DNA of 64,000 nucleotides from Cognataquiflexum aquatile. GTDB lineage: Bacteria > Bacteroidota > Bacteroidia > Cytophagales > Cyclobacteriaceae. Shown here in pieces: positions 17,661 through 25,987 of this stretch. The notes beneath the pieces were generated by a model. The model was not told the DNA's origin and made no database searches. It saw only the letters and a list, made by a program, of their open reading frames with translations. Positions within the stretch are counted from its first letter, which is position 1. Each line of letters starts with the position of its first letter. The position numbers were made by a program, and so were the translations under genes. The stretch is taken from NCBI RefSeq assembly GCF_003316845.1, contig NZ_QMIK01000004.1, forward strand, positions 744,001 to 808,000. The letters run 5' to 3'.

Positions 17661-17775
17661 GAAAATTAGATTTTTCTAAGAATTTAAATATATAAGTTTT
17701 TGGCAGATTTAGTGCTTTTAGGCTTAGATAAATTTTTTATTTTTTCTTCTGAAAATTTATCAATCCCAATTTTCA

Positions 17776-17783
17776 CAAAAGTA
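17776..17783 (-). promoter_or_regulatory. -7 promoter element of lacI
   Basis: The minus strand reads TACTTTTG, an exact TAnnTTTG. The -33 region would fall within the operator-like site 17796-17807. The leader would be about 110 nt. Confidence 0.45.
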
Positions 17784-17795
17784 TAAATAATTTGT

Positions 17796-17807
17796 GCAAT
17801 CGTTTGC
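17796..17807. promoter_or_regulatory. LacI-type operator (GCAATCGTTTGC)
   Basis: A near-palindrome GCAA-TCGT-TTGC with central CG, matching the LacI/CcpA-type operator form. Its reverse complement recurs at 16589-16600. A second, half-matching site (GGTTACGTTTGCAC, centre 17813-17814) sits 12 bp further on. Together they cover the space between the lacI and SusE-like promoters. Confidence 0.65.
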
Positions 17808-18010
17808 GGTTACGTTTGCACAATCATTTCAAAAAAAAATCAATACCGAATGTTTGTTTTGCCATTTTTCATTGTGTAATATTTGATAACTGAATCATTG
17901 AGGGTGTTTTTACATTCAACTGTAATCATGCCCATAATATGATTTAAGGATTATAAAATTGAATTTAATTAATCCAAATTTGAAACAGTAAATACCAAAA
18001 ACAAATCCTT

Positions 18011-19090
18011 ATGAAAGTATTATCAAAATTAGTCTGGGTTGCATTCATCCTCCCTTTAATCCTGTGGTCTTGCAGCCCTGTAGATGAACCTGCAATTATT
18101 CCGCAAACTCCATCTACATTAACTAGTCCGGCAGCAGGTTCAAAAATTGTCCTCACCGAAGCGGATAAAGCAGACACTTTATTTTTCCAGGCATCTGTCC
18201 CTGATTTTGGTGTTCCTGGAAATTACTCCTACACTTTGCAAATGGCAAAAGGGGGAACCAACTTTGCAAAAGTAGTGGCATTGGGAAGTTCTACCACTCC
18301 AACTGTGAAAGTTGCTATCGGAGAATTAAATAAACTATTAATTACCGAAGGACTTGCTCCGGATGTGGCCGGAAATGTAGACTTCCGTTTTAGGACCACT
18401 ATTGACAGAACCTTAAGCCCGTTGGTAGGAGATGCAACAACGCTATCAATAACTCCTTACAAAGATGCGGTTGTTCTTAAAAATTTATTCATTGTAGGAA
18501 ATGCGGCTCCTCCGTCATGGAATAACAATAACAACAACCCTCCATTGTTCCGTGATCCTGTCAATAAAGACCTTTTTGTATATACTGGCTTTTTTGCCGT
18601 TGGTGAATTTAAAGTCTTAGAGAAATTGGGTCAATGGCAACCACAATGGGGCAAAAATGGTGATTCGGGTATAGCTGACTCAAGTGGTGGTACAGATCCT
18701 GCGGCGTGGGCAATTTCAGTCGCTGGGCATTATGTATTTACAATGAACCTTGCTACAAAAACCTATACTTTGGTTCCTTTTACCGGTCCTGCTGATGTGT
18801 ACTACCCAACTGTCGGAATTATCGGAAGTTCAACTGCCGGAGGATGGGATAACAGTACTGCCATGACGAATATTAATTTTGACAAGCATCTTTGGTATAC
18901 TACTGCCACGGTAACAAATGGTGAAATCAAATTCAGAGCGAATAATGCTTGGACAATTAACTGGGGTGCATTGACTCCAATATCCGGAAAAGCAGAATTA
19001 GGAAGTTCTAGCAACATTCCAATTGAAGCCGGCAAATATAAAATGTGGTTCAACTCCCTTGATGGAAGATATATATTTATTAAAGAGTAA
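18011..19090 (+). CDS. SusE/SusF-like starch-binding lipoprotein
   Basis: A 359-residue outer-membrane lipoprotein; the lipobox is ILWSC (C21). The N-terminal part (about 35-150) resembles a SusE-type immunoglobulin-like domain, with TLTSPAAGSKIVLTEAD and FRFRTTID. Two carbohydrate-binding-like beta modules follow, FIVGNAAPPSWNNNN (about 160) and GIIGSSTAGGWDNSTAM (about 268), each aromatic-rich as in SusE/SusF. It should hold glucans at the cell surface. It is first in its transcript and is followed by an intrinsic terminator before the GH13 gene, so it is probably made in excess. SusC and SusD are missing next to it. Confidence 0.85.
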   Translation: MKVLSKLVWVAFILPLILWSCSPVDEPAIIPQTPSTLTSPAAGSKIVLTEADKADTLFFQASVPDFGVPGNYSYTLQMAKGGTNFAKVVALGSSTTPTVKVAIGELNKLLITEGLAPDVAGNVDFRFRTTIDRTLSPLVGDATTLSITPYKDAVVLKNLFIVGNAAPPSWNNNNNNPPLFRDPVNKDLFVYTGFFAVGEFKVLEKLGQWQPQWGKNGDSGIADSSGGTDPAAWAISVAGHYVFTMNLATKTYTLVPFTGPADVYYPTVGIIGSSTAGGWDNSTAMTNINFDKHLWYTTATVTNGEIKFRANNAWTINWGALTPISGKAELGSSSNIPIEAGKYKMWFNSLDGRYIFIKE

Positions 19091-19108
19091 TAGAAATTTC
19101 CTCTTTAT

Positions 19109-19140
19109 AAAAAGGCTACTTTAAGGGTAGCCTTTTTATT
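19109..19140 (+). terminator. Intrinsic terminator or attenuator after the SusE-like gene
   Basis: AAAAAGGCTAC-N7-GTAGCCTTTTT gives an 11-bp perfect stem with a T-rich tail. It lies 18 bp past the SusE-like stop and 42 bp before the next ATG, so readthrough or a promoter inside this short gap must feed the amylase gene. Confidence 0.85.
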
Positions 19141-19181
19141 TGTTTATTATTTCCAGAATCTAATTTGATTAAATTCATACA

Positions 19182-21959
19182 ATGAAAATTAAAATCCTAA
19201 TCCCGATATTTTTTTTATTGAACCTGAGCTTTGGTTTTTCCCAAGTAACCACACAACCTACTTTTCCCCGTGCCGATCAAAAGATCAAAATCATTTACGA
19301 TGCCACCAAAGGAACCACAGGACTCAAGGACGTTGATCCTGTCTATATCCATATAGGTGCGGTTGTAGCAGGACCGACTTCTACAACTTGGGCCATTGTG
19401 CCCTTTACTTGGGGTACTGCCGATCCCAATGCAAGAATGGTCAAAACCGCTCCCAATATTTGGGAATGGGAATTTACTCCCAACGAATTTTTCAAGCCAA
19501 CAGCCAGTCAGACGATATATAGACTTGGAATGGTATTTAGAAATGCCACTGGTTCGTTGGAAGGCAAAAACGATACCAATGGGGATTTTTTTGTTGACCT
19601 CAGTCAAGGCTTTGAAGTTACCTTTACCAATCCAACTTCCTCCAAATTATTGGAATTGGGAGAATCTCAAGAAATAAGGATTGCGGCCTCAGACAAAGCA
19701 GATTTAAGCTTAGAAATAAACGGAACAGCGGTGGCTTCAGCACCTGCTGCTGAGAATCTCACTTACACTTTCCAGGCCACTACCGAGGGAGCATTCAAGG
19801 TAGTTGCCAAAGCTACAAAAACAGGGGAAGAGGATACTTCTGAAATTACCCTGACTGTAGTGGGACCGAGCCCACAAGCGCCTCTTCCGGCAGGGGCTAA
19901 AAAAGGAATCAATTATATTTCGGATACCGAGGCAATTTTGGTTTTGGAAGCACCGCTTAAGAAAAATGTCTTCTTGATTGGAGATTTCAATAATTGGGAG
20001 GTACTTCCACAGTTTCAGATGAACCAAACCCCTGACAAAGAATTGTTTTGGTACAGGTTGACAGGGTTGGTTCCGAAGCAGGAATACATTTTCCAGTATT
20101 TGGTGGATGGAGATATTAGGATAGGGGATCCTTACGCTGATAAAGTTTCAGACCCATTTCTCGACGATGAGATCATTGCCCAAAACAGATACCCCGGATT
20201 GAAACCTTATCCCAAAGGAAAAACTGAATTCCAGGCCACTTTTCTTCAGACTGCGCAGGACCAATACCAATGGAAATACCTGAACTATGAAAAACCGGCA
20301 ATGGAAGAATTGGTGGTTTATGAACTTTTGGTTAGGGATTTTGATGACCGAAGGACTTTCAAGGCCGTGGTAGATAGACTTGATTATTTGGCAAGTTTGG
20401 GGATAAATGCCATTGAATTGATGCCTATCAAAGAATTTGAAGGAAACCTGTCTTGGGGTTATAATCCCTCTTTCTTTTTTGCCGTAGACAAATTTTATGG
20501 TCCAAAGAACCATTTGAAAGAACTGATTGACGAAGCCCACAAAAGAGGAATGGTGGTCATATTGGATATGGTTCTCAACCATGCTTTCGGGCAGAGTCCT
20601 TTTGTAAGGCTATACAATGATGGAGATTATGGCGCTCCTACTTTAGACAACCCGTGGCTCAACAGGGTTGCAAAGCATCCTTTCAATGTAGGTTATGACT
20701 TTAACCATGAAAGCCCTTATACCAAAGCTTTTGTGGATTCGGTCAATAATTATTGGCTTACAGAATACAAAGTGGATGGCTTCAGGTTTGATCTGAGTAA
20801 AGGTTTTACCCAAGTCAATTCAGGGGACAACGTCGGTTTCTTTGGGGAATATGATCCTTCTAGGATCAGTATCTGGAAGAACATTTATGATCAGATCAAG
20901 AAAAACCACCCTGATGCCTATGTCATTTTGGAGCATTTTGCAGACAATACTGAAGAGAAAGAATTGTCCAACCACGGACTGATGTTCTGGGGAAATATGA
21001 ATTTTGACTTTAGGGATATTGCCAAAGGGAATTCAAGAAATTTTGATTGGGGCTACTATCAAACAAGAGGCTGGAATAACAATACATTGGTGGGGTATAT
21101 GGAAAGTCATGATGAAGAAAGGACCATGTGGGAATCATTGACCTGGGGTCAGACCTCACCATTGAATATCAGGCAACTCAGCAATGCCGTGAATAGAAAC
21201 CAACTGATGGCTGCATTTTTCTTCTCCATTCCGGGTCCAAAGATGATGTGGCAATTTGAGGAATTTGGCTATGATGTTGAACTGAATAACGACAGATTGG
21301 GCATCAAACCAACAAAATGGCAATACCTAGACGATCCGGAAAGACAGCGCCTCCTCAATATGTACAAGGCAATGATGGAGCTGAAAAGTACAAACAATGC
21401 CTTTAACAAACCCCAAAATGCAACCTTAGAGCTGACACAGCCTTTGAAAAGTATCAAATTGACAGATGGGGATTTTAGAATGGTGCTTTATGGAAACTTC
21501 GGTTTAACAGATATAAACAACGCTACCCTCACTTTCCCTTCTACTGGCACTTGGTATAATTTCTTCACAGGGGAAGAAATCGTCCTTACCGGAATTTCAA
21601 GGTCTTTCAGGTTAAGGGCGAATGAGTTCTTAATGTTTACCAACAAAAAGCTTCCTCTGCCTGAAGGAGAGATCTTACAGGATCCGATTCTTTCCATCAA
21701 TCCGGAGATCGGAAATCCTTCAGAGTTTAAAATTTATCCGGTTCCTGCATCAGACAGGTTGACTGTCGTGATTCCCTCATCTATGAACAAGGTAAATTTC
21801 AGGATAATGGATGTGACCGGAAAAGTCCTTCAAGAGGAGGTTAATTTGGCTATGGACAAGAATTTGCAAGTCGATATACAGGATTTTACATCAGGTCTTT
21901 ATATCTTTGAAATCAGTGATAACCGTCAAATAATGAGAAAGCGGTTTATAAAGAAATAA
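19182..21959 (+). CDS. Secreted GH13 alpha-amylase-type enzyme with T9SS tail
   Basis: A 925-residue enzyme. Signal peptide to about residue 20, then N-terminal beta-domains, a CBM48-like module (about 247-325, with VFLIGDFNNWE), and the GH13 barrel (about 375-800). Conserved regions are DMVLNH, GFRFDLSKG (nucleophile D537), ILEHFAD (acid/base E584) and ESHDEER (D644). The C-terminal 80 residues (FKIYPVPASDRLTV to RKRFIKK) are a type A type IX secretion sorting domain, so the enzyme is exported and surface-attached or released. It should cut long alpha-glucans. Second gene of the plus-strand set. Confidence 0.93.
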   Translation: MKIKILIPIFFLLNLSFGFSQVTTQPTFPRADQKIKIIYDATKGTTGLKDVDPVYIHIGAVVAGPTSTTWAIVPFTWGTADPNARMVKTAPNIWEWEFTPNEFFKPTASQTIYRLGMVFRNATGSLEGKNDTNGDFFVDLSQGFEVTFTNPTSSKLLELGESQEIRIAASDKADLSLEINGTAVASAPAAENLTYTFQATTEGAFKVVAKATKTGEEDTSEITLTVVGPSPQAPLPAGAKKGINYISDTEAILVLEAPLKKNVFLIGDFNNWEVLPQFQMNQTPDKELFWYRLTGLVPKQEYIFQYLVDGDIRIGDPYADKVSDPFLDDEIIAQNRYPGLKPYPKGKTEFQATFLQTAQDQYQWKYLNYEKPAMEELVVYELLVRDFDDRRTFKAVVDRLDYLASLGINAIELMPIKEFEGNLSWGYNPSFFFAVDKFYGPKNHLKELIDEAHKRGMVVILDMVLNHAFGQSPFVRLYNDGDYGAPTLDNPWLNRVAKHPFNVGYDFNHESPYTKAFVDSVNNYWLTEYKVDGFRFDLSKGFTQVNSGDNVGFFGEYDPSRISIWKNIYDQIKKNHPDAYVILEHFADNTEEKELSNHGLMFWGNMNFDFRDIAKGNSRNFDWGYYQTRGWNNNTLVGYMESHDEERTMWESLTWGQTSPLNIRQLSNAVNRNQLMAAFFFSIPGPKMMWQFEEFGYDVELNNDRLGIKPTKWQYLDDPERQRLLNMYKAMMELKSTNNAFNKPQNATLELTQPLKSIKLTDGDFRMVLYGNFGLTDINNATLTFPSTGTWYNFFTGEEIVLTGISRSFRLRANEFLMFTNKKLPLPEGEILQDPILSINPEIGNPSEFKIYPVPASDRLTVVIPSSMNKVNFRIMDVTGKVLQEEVNLAMDKNLQVDIQDFTSGLYIFEISDNRQIMRKRFIKK

Positions 21960-21979
21960 TCAACCTATTTTAAATCAAC

Positions 21980-23041
21980 ATGAAATTCAAACCAGGAGTC
22001 AAGTACGGAGAAGAACTCAAGGACCTATTGTCTTATGCCAAAGAAAGTGAATTTGCACTGCCCGCTGTTAACGTAATCAATACCAGCACGGTAAATGCAG
22101 TCATAGAAACAGCAAAAAAGGTCAATTCTCCTGTAATCATACAGTTTTCAAATGGCGGAGGTCAGTTTTTTGCCGGAAAAGGATTAGGAAATCAAAACCA
22201 GATCGGAGCAATACAAGGTTCTATTTCGGGAGCTTTGCATGTGCACAGAATGGCAGAAGCATATGGAGTCCCTGTTGTTTTGCATACAGACCATTGCGCC
22301 AAGAAATTACTTCCTTGGATAGACGGTCTATTGGAAGAAGGTAAAGCATATTATGCAGCTTACAAAAAGCCTTTATATAGCTCTCACATGTTGGACCTAT
22401 CTGAGGAGCCTGTCAAAGAAAACATTGAAATTTCTGTGGAATATTTCAAGAAATTCAAAAAGCTTGAAATGGGAATTGAGATTGAATTGGGTGTGACCGG
22501 TGGTGAAGAAGACGGCGTGGACAACTCAGATGTGGATAGTTCCAAACTTTACACCCAACCTGAGGAAGTGGCGTATGCTTATGAACACCTCAAAGAAGTG
22601 GATGATTTGTTTACGATTGCAGCAGCATTTGGCAATGTCCACGGTGTATATAAGCCAGGCAATGTGTCCCTGAAGCCAATCATTTTGAAGAATTCTCAGG
22701 ATTATATCAATAAAAAATACGGAACCACAGGTAAGCCGTTGTTCTTCGTTTTCCATGGAGGTTCAGGTTCAACAGAAGCCGAAATCAGAGAAGCCAACAG
22801 CTACGGTTCTGTCAAAATGAATATTGATACCGATCAGCAGTGGGCATTCTGGGAAGGTATCAAGAATTACTACAAATCAAATGAAGGATATCTCCAGTCG
22901 CAATTAGGTAATCCTGAAGGGCCGGACAGTCCAAACAAGAAATATTATGATCCTAGAGTCTGGTTGAGAAAAGGTGAAGAAACATTCATGAAAAGATTGG
23001 AACTTGCTTTTGAAATGCTCAATGCTATCAACAGAAACTAA
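21980..23041 (+). CDS. fbaA: Class II fructose-bisphosphate aldolase
   Basis: A 353-residue zinc aldolase of class IIA (FbaA size). Zn and catalytic residues lie in HTDHCAKK (H102, D104, H105); ELGVTGGEEDGVDNS, AFGNVHGVYKPG, VFHGGSGS and KMNIDTDQQWA are all class II signatures. It interconverts fructose 1,6-bisphosphate with dihydroxyacetone phosphate and glyceraldehyde 3-phosphate in the cytoplasm. It starts 20 bp after the amylase stop, so the two are cotranscribed: glycolytic capacity appears coupled to glucan uptake. An intrinsic terminator follows. Confidence 0.95.
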   Translation: MKFKPGVKYGEELKDLLSYAKESEFALPAVNVINTSTVNAVIETAKKVNSPVIIQFSNGGGQFFAGKGLGNQNQIGAIQGSISGALHVHRMAEAYGVPVVLHTDHCAKKLLPWIDGLLEEGKAYYAAYKKPLYSSHMLDLSEEPVKENIEISVEYFKKFKKLEMGIEIELGVTGGEEDGVDNSDVDSSKLYTQPEEVAYAYEHLKEVDDLFTIAAAFGNVHGVYKPGNVSLKPIILKNSQDYINKKYGTTGKPLFFVFHGGSGSTEAEIREANSYGSVKMNIDTDQQWAFWEGIKNYYKSNEGYLQSQLGNPEGPDSPNKKYYDPRVWLRKGEETFMKRLELAFEMLNAINRN

Positions 23042-23061
23042 CTCTATTTATTAAAAACCCT

Positions 23062-23088
23062 GAAAAAGTCACTATAGGTGACTTTTTC
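23062..23088 (+). terminator. Intrinsic terminator after the aldolase gene
   Basis: GAAAAAGTCAC-N5-GTGACTTTTTC, an 11-bp perfect stem ending in a T-rich strand, 20 bp past the stop codon and only 18 bp before the next ATG. Like the hairpin at 19109, it would reduce but not necessarily abolish expression of the gene behind it. Confidence 0.85.
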
Positions 23089-23106
23089 TATTTTAAAGAT
23101 TACCCT

Positions 23107-24660
23107 ATGAAAATTAATTCAATCCAAGTCTTTCTACTGATTTTGACATTCACAGCTTCATCTTGCTTGGGCAAGAAAGAAAAGAAAATTGAAAACCACT
23201 GGCCTAAGGCGGGGATTACTTATGAGATATTTATCCAGTCGTTTTATGATTCAAACGGAGATGGAATAGGGGATATCAATGGTGTAAAAAAGAAATTGGA
23301 CCATGTCAAGGAATTGGGTGCAAATGCCATTTGGTTTATGCCCATCATGGCCTCTCCGAGTTACCATAAATATGACGTAACAGATTATAAAAGCATCCAC
23401 CCGGATTATGGGACAATGGAGGATTTTAAGGCGTTTTTGGATGAAGCCCATAAGAATGACATCAAAGTGGTGATTGATATGATCATCAACCACACAAGCA
23501 ACAGGCATCCGTGGTTTTTGGAATCCCAAAAAGGGAGAGACAATCCCTTTCGCGATTACTATGTTTGGGCGCAAAAGGATACCATTGCCGCTTATATCAA
23601 CAAGAAAACCATCACTTTGGACAGTGATAACGTCAAGCAATGGCATGACCCGGGTATGGGAGAGGATTACTACTATGGATTTTTTTATGGAGGTATGCCT
23701 GACCTAAATTTTGACAATCCAAAAGTAAGGGAAGAAATTTATGAAATCGGAAGGTTTTGGCTGGAAGAAGTAGGAGTGGACGGGTTTAGACTGGATGCTG
23801 CCAAGCATATCTTTCCGGATGACAGGCCTGTAGACAACCATGCTTTTTGGAAGGAATTCAGGGATAAAATGACCGCCATCAAGCCGGATGTTTACCTGGT
23901 CGGGGAGGTTTATGACAAAAAGGAAATAGTCGCTCCTTATTTGCCTGGTTTGCCTGCTTTGTTCAACTTCGATTTTCATTATACTTTGATTGAATCCTAT
24001 AAAAAAGAAGATGGAATGTTGCTTGCCAAAAAGCAAAAAGAGGTTTTGGACTTTTATAACGGGATTACAGAAGAATTTATCGATGCGACATTTTCCTCCA
24101 ATCATGACCAACCGAGGTTGCTCAATTCGTTGGATGAAAATCCCAGGAAGTTGAAGCAGGCCATCAATATCCTGATGACCATGCCGGGAGCACCCTATTT
24201 ATACTATGGAGAAGAAATCGGTTTGCTGGGCAAAAAGCCCGATGAGAATATCAGAGAGCCTTTTCTTTGGGACATGAAAGCCAATGATAAGGGACGGACA
24301 TCATGGATGGTGCCGACTTATTCGAAAGATGATGTGGTGACACCACTTGCGATTCAAAAGTCAATGAGCACGAGTTATTTCAACCACTACAAAGAAATCA
24401 TCCAACTCCGCAACAGCAACAGGGCTTTGGCTTTGGGAAGTCTGGAGTTGTACGAAGGCGAACTTCCTTCTCCTTTGATGGCTTTTTTTAGGATTCATGA
24501 TGACCAAGAAGTATTCGTTGTACACAATCTAAGTGGTGCTGTTATTCAAATTGATGCTCCAGAAGAATTCCCGACTATCATTTATTCATTTGGAGAAGCC
24601 AAAAAAGAAGGAAATAAAATCATTCTTCCCGGGTACAGCAGTATTGTTTTGGAGCTTTGA
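23107..24660 (+). CDS. GH13 alpha-amylase, lipoprotein
   Basis: A 517-residue GH13 enzyme with a lipoprotein signal (TASSCLGKK). A calcium-type loop SNGDGIGDINGV lies near residue 50. Catalytic regions are DMIINHTSNRHPW, GFRLDAAKH (nucleophile D230), YLVGEVYD (acid/base E267) and SNHDQPR (D334). It ends with a short beta-domain. It is likely periplasmic-facing or surface-anchored and would shorten maltodextrins before import by the MFS transporter. It closes the plus-strand glucan gene set and is bounded by a bidirectional terminator. Confidence 0.93.
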   Translation: MKINSIQVFLLILTFTASSCLGKKEKKIENHWPKAGITYEIFIQSFYDSNGDGIGDINGVKKKLDHVKELGANAIWFMPIMASPSYHKYDVTDYKSIHPDYGTMEDFKAFLDEAHKNDIKVVIDMIINHTSNRHPWFLESQKGRDNPFRDYYVWAQKDTIAAYINKKTITLDSDNVKQWHDPGMGEDYYYGFFYGGMPDLNFDNPKVREEIYEIGRFWLEEVGVDGFRLDAAKHIFPDDRPVDNHAFWKEFRDKMTAIKPDVYLVGEVYDKKEIVAPYLPGLPALFNFDFHYTLIESYKKEDGMLLAKKQKEVLDFYNGITEEFIDATFSSNHDQPRLLNSLDENPRKLKQAINILMTMPGAPYLYYGEEIGLLGKKPDENIREPFLWDMKANDKGRTSWMVPTYSKDDVVTPLAIQKSMSTSYFNHYKEIIQLRNSNRALALGSLELYEGELPSPLMAFFRIHDDQEVFVVHNLSGAVIQIDAPEEFPTIIYSFGEAKKEGNKIILPGYSSIVLEL

Positions 24661-24703
24661 TATTTTAAAGCAATTCGCTCAGAGAATAATTTTTTGAATG
24701 AAA

Positions 24704-24739
24704 AAAGGGCTTGCTCCAAAATATTGGTGCAAGCCCTTT
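24704..24739. terminator. Bidirectional terminator between convergent genes
   Basis: AAAGGGCTTGC and GCAAGCCCTTT form an 11-bp stem; the 14-base interior adds CCAA/TTGG pairs around an AATA loop. The minus-strand product ends in a strong T-run (CCCTTTTTT), and the plus side is also T-rich. It serves the GH13 gene (+) and the lipoprotein gene (-). Confidence 0.9.
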
Positions 24740-24757
24740 CTGTTCTTAAGAAGAAGA

Positions 24758-25426
24758 TTATTTCTTCTCTTTGGTTTTTGGAACGATAATCCCATCTTTT
24801 ATCATTTTGTCTACTACTACATAAGCAAACTCTTTAGCAACTTGGTCAATGCTAGAGGGATTGGTAGTCTCGGATTGCGCGGACCAAACCAAGGTCTCTG
24901 TAGCTAAATCATAAAGGTTGATTTCAACGTAAAAGTTTTTGTCAGTGGCATAATATCCGGGAGAATAAGTAGTGGGACCATACATCCCATAATACCCGCC
25001 AAATCTTCCGTAACCGCCTCCATAATACATGGGGCTGTAAGAAGTAGTACCGGGAACATACCTGGTTTCATTGGTCTGATCGATGATGGCAATGGTCATG
25101 ATACCATCCCTTCCGCTTTTTTTGATTTCCTGTGCGACTTGGTTTTTGTTTTCATTGGTCAAAATTAATCCAGGTTTTACAAGCTCCAGGTTGCTGATGG
25201 CCTGAACACCTTTTTGGACCAATAACTCATCTATGTCATCTTCGATGGTTTTTTTGGTCACAAAATTGTCACCGATCAATGCTGCTACAAAAAGGTTGGA
25301 ATAACCGGCAGTTTCTGCATCAGGGCTTTTCCAAGACCCCAATATTTTGGTAGAGGGAGAACAACCTGCAAGGAGTCCTGCAAAGACAATTATTAGTGTA
25401 AGGGATTTTAATTTTGGGGTTTTCAT
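24758..25426 (-). CDS. Lipoprotein of unknown function (DUF4136-like)
   Basis: A 222-residue lipoprotein: signal peptide with lipobox LLAGCSPS (C22). The mature part has GSWKSPDAETAGYSNLFVAAL, a tyrosine/glycine-rich centre (MYYGGGYGRFGGYYGMYGPT near 134-153), then NFYVEINLYDLATETLVWSAQ and a basic C-terminus. The fold pattern resembles DUF4136-type lipoproteins that report on or bind at the outer membrane; the match is from memory only. It is monocistronic with its own promoter-like sequence. Confidence 0.75.
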   Translation of the reverse strand: MKTPKLKSLTLIIVFAGLLAGCSPSTKILGSWKSPDAETAGYSNLFVAALIGDNFVTKKTIEDDIDELLVQKGVQAISNLELVKPGLILTNENKNQVAQEIKKSGRDGIMTIAIIDQTNETRYVPGTTSYSPMYYGGGYGRFGGYYGMYGPTTYSPGYYATDKNFYVEINLYDLATETLVWSAQSETTNPSSIDQVAKEFAYVVVDKMIKDGIIVPKTKEKK

Positions 25427-25487
25427 AACTTAGGTTTTTGGTTTTTTAAAATGACAAAATATTAAATAATAATACGAACTTCCAAAT

Positions 25488-25495
25488 CAAATATA
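25488..25495 (-). promoter_or_regulatory. -7 promoter element of the DUF4136-like lipoprotein gene
   Basis: The minus strand reads TATATTTG, an exact TAnnTTTG, about 62 bp before the ATG. No clear TTG lies at -33. A 6-bp inverted repeat (TTGACA-N6-TGTCAA, 25524-25541) sits just upstream and could be a regulator site. Confidence 0.4.
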
Positions 25496-25523
25496 ACTTA
25501 TGGCCCTCGGATTTGGATGAATT

Positions 25524-25541
25524 TTGACAGTGTTTTGTCAA
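25524..25541. promoter_or_regulatory. Inverted repeat TTGACA-N6-TGTCAA
   Basis: A perfect 6+6 bp inverted repeat, located 29 bp upstream of the lipoprotein -7 element. The spacing suits a dimeric regulator. No protein partner can be named. Confidence 0.3.
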
Positions 25542-25586
25542 GTTTATTTTCTATTTTTTTCTGTTTTTGCTGTAAATCTGTTGTTT

Positions 25587-25615
25587 CTCAGCAGAAGGCT
25601 GAGGTTGTTTTTTCC
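25587..25615 (+). terminator. Orphan plus-strand terminator
   Basis: CTCAGC-AGAAG-GCTGAG followed by GTTGTTTTTT resembles an intrinsic terminator reading rightward. No plus-strand gene precedes it; the adjacent lipoprotein gene runs the other way. Confidence 0.45.
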
Positions 25616-25987
25616 GGTTTTTTCTTTTCAAAACAAAGAGGCGCAGCCATCGGCCACGCCTAATTGTGGTTGCTTCGAATATCTGGTTTTTATTCGTTAA
25701 ACCACCCAAATATAAATATTCATCAAGTATTCTTGCAATTGACTTCAAAAAAATGCAGTGAATATCAATTTTTGACAAATAAACATCTGTGAAAAGAACT
25801 TGGCCCTTGTTTCTCGCATCTTTTTCTTGGGAGGTTTGTGGTAAGTTATTTGCCCGAAGCATTGTTTGAATTTTTGGTGTTGGAGAAATTTCAAATCATC
25901 ATAGACAATGTTCATTGGTTGACTGATTTTTTTTATATTTCTGAAACAGAAAGTCAAAATGGATAGCGTTCACTTAAATCTTATTCC

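Larger units (their letters stand above)
17661..18010. other. Divergent control region between lacI and the SusE-like gene
   Basis: 350 bp without a gene. It contains the lacI -7 element, the operator-like sites, and a possible plus-strand promoter (AATATTTG at 17878-17885 with an upstream TTG at 17854). The 3' 125 bp form an AT-rich leader. No remnant of a susC or susD coding sequence is visible. Confidence 0.6.
25427..25987. other. Intergenic region without a supported gene
   Basis: 561 bp between divergent genes. It contains the lipoprotein promoter, an inverted repeat, an orphan terminator hairpin and a GC-richer island at 25640-25680 (AGGCGCAGCCATCGGCCACG). A minus-strand frame of about 103 codons spans most of it, but it is basic, low-complexity at its end, and lacks any family signature, so it is not called. 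Confidence 0.6.

Noticed and set aside
25551-25862. 103-codon minus-strand frame in the 561-bp spacer
   Set aside because: Basic, low-complexity C-terminus (KRKNRKK), spans a terminator-like hairpin, no family signature; not supported as a gene.
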